Source of the DNA: Alphaproteobacteria bacterium
Lineage (GTDB): Bacteria; Pseudomonadota; Alphaproteobacteria; Rhizobiales; Xanthobacteraceae
Reading direction: 5' to 3'
NCBI GenBank assembly: GCA_005884855.1
Contig: VAZS01000213.1
Span: 1-6,030 of the forward strand
Length of the DNA: 6,030 bases
Below are positions 5,285-6,030 of the stretch, piece by piece. The translations under genes were made by a program, and so were the position numbers. Under the pieces are notes generated by a model. The model was not told the origin of the DNA. It saw only the letters and a list, made by a program, of their open reading frames with translations, and did not search any database. Each line of letters starts with the position of its first letter. Position 1 is the first letter of the stretch.

Positions 5285-6030
5285 TCAGATCCCCAGAAGC
5301 TTCCGCGCGTTGGCCTTCAACACTTTCGGCCGTATCTCGTCGCGGATTTCCAGCTTGGCGAAATCCGCAAGCCAGCGGTCCGGCGTGATCACGGGCCAGT
5401 CGGAACCGAACAGCATCTTGTCCTGCAATATCGAATTGATATAGCGCACCAGGATCGGCGGGAAATATTTAGGCGACCAGCCGGAGAGGTCGATGTAGAC
5501 GTTCGGCTTGTGGGTCGCGACTGACAGCGCTTCTTCCTGCCAGGGGAAAGATGGGTGCGCCAGGATGATCTTCAGGTCGGGGAAATCCGCCGCCACATCG
5601 TCCATGTACATCGGATTGGAATATTTCAACCGCATCCCCATGCCGCCGGGCATGCCCGACCCGACGCCGGTCTGCCCGGTGTGAAACAGCGCGATCGCCC
5701 CGCCATCATTGATGGCTTCATACAACGGATAGGCCATTGGATCGTTGGCGTAGAAGCCCTGCATGGTCGGATGGAATTTGAAGCCTCTCACCCCGTATTC
5801 CTCGATCAGCTTGCGCGCCTCGCGCACGCCGAGCTTGCCTTTATGTGGATCGATGCTGACGAACGGGATCAGCACGTCCGAATTCTGCGCCGCGATCTCC
5901 AGCATTTCGTAATTGCTGTAGCGGCGGAACCCGGTCTCGCGCTCGGCGTCGACGGGGAAGATCACCGCGGCGATCTTCTGGGCTCGGTAATAGGCCGCGG
6001 TTTCCGGCACGGTGGGTGGATGCTTGTTGG
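5285..6030 (-). CDS. amidohydrolase family protein (amidohydrolase 2 type), N-terminus missing
   Basis: The frame is open to the window edge; 247 codons are present and perhaps 40-50 N-terminal residues, including the expected metal-binding HxH of strand 1, lie outside. The visible part is the TIM barrel of a metal-dependent hydrolase or decarboxylase of the amidohydrolase 2 group (relatives include ACMSD and gamma-resorcylate decarboxylase). Landmarks in order are PETAAYYRAQKIAAVIFPVD, VRGFKFHPTMQGFYAND, the histidine in ALFHTGQTGVG, ILAHPSFPWQEEAL with a second histidine, YIDLSGWSPKYFP, and the aspartate in LFGSDWPVITPDRWL. These fit the later metal and catalytic positions of the fold. A GTG at 6008-6010 could be taken as a start, but the frame continues upstream with NKHPPT, so I treat it as internal. 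The dehalogenase gene follows after 90 bp on the same strand. The substrate is unknown; many homologues are annotated only as predicted TIM-barrel hydrolases. Confidence 0.9.
   Translation of the reverse strand, partial: NKHPPTVPETAAYYRAQKIAAVIFPVDAERETGFRRYSNYEMLEIAAQNSDVLIPFVSIDPHKGKLGVREARKLIEEYGVRGFKFHPTMQGFYANDPMAYPLYEAINDGGAIALFHTGQTGVGSGMPGGMGMRLKYSNPMYMDDVAADFPDLKIILAHPSFPWQEEALSVATHKPNVYIDLSGWSPKYFPPILVRYINSILQDKMLFGSDWPVITPDRWLADFAKLEIRDEIRPKVLKANARKLLGI

Overview
The window looks like ordinary chromosomal DNA from a high-GC alphaproteobacterium, most likely a Bradyrhizobium-like member of the Hyphomicrobiales. The grounds are GC-rich third codon positions, a WrbA sequence of the type I recall from Bradyrhizobium, an orphan Bug-type solute-binding protein, and an amidohydrolase/haloacid dehalogenase neighbourhood typical of such soil bacteria. 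The taxonomic call is an inference from protein resemblance. I see no rRNA, tRNA, CRISPR array, insertion sequence or phage gene.

Left edge (1-467): the N-terminal 66 codons of a DUF5996-family gene run off the window on the minus strand. Next to it lies a possible 49-codon cysteine-containing small ORF of doubtful status, and a strong 10-bp hairpin just behind wrbA.

Redox module (468-2907): a minus-strand pair, pirin (YhhW-type cupin) then wrbA (FMN-dependent NAD(P)H:quinone oxidoreductase), is divergent from a plus-strand LysR-type regulator. About 107 bp of comparatively AT-rich DNA separates pirin from lysR. It carries two dyads: a 10-bp palindrome touching the pirin ribosome-binding site, and a 12-bp-arm inverted repeat just upstream of the lysR start. 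The layout suggests that the LysR protein controls pirin-wrbA, plausibly in response to a quinone or another electrophile. A short GC hairpin follows lysR.

Transport gene (2970-3959): a Bug/TctC-type periplasmic binding protein with a twin-arginine-like signal peptide. No membrane subunits of a tripartite tricarboxylate transporter are visible beside it. It converges on the next block with a gap of only 34 bp.

Catabolic-looking cluster (3994-6030, all minus strand): a partial amidohydrolase, an L-2-haloacid dehalogenase with every expected catalytic residue, and a YbaK/EbsC-type aminoacyl-tRNA deacylase-like protein whose start overlaps the dehalogenase end by 11 bp. The order fits one transcription unit, amidohydrolase to dehalogenase to ybaK-like. 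Its substrate cannot be read from the sequence.

Nothing here is clearly a new biological system. The best leads are the dyads between pirin and lysR, the coupling of a haloacid dehalogenase to a tRNA-editing-like protein, and the small cysteine ORF behind wrbA.
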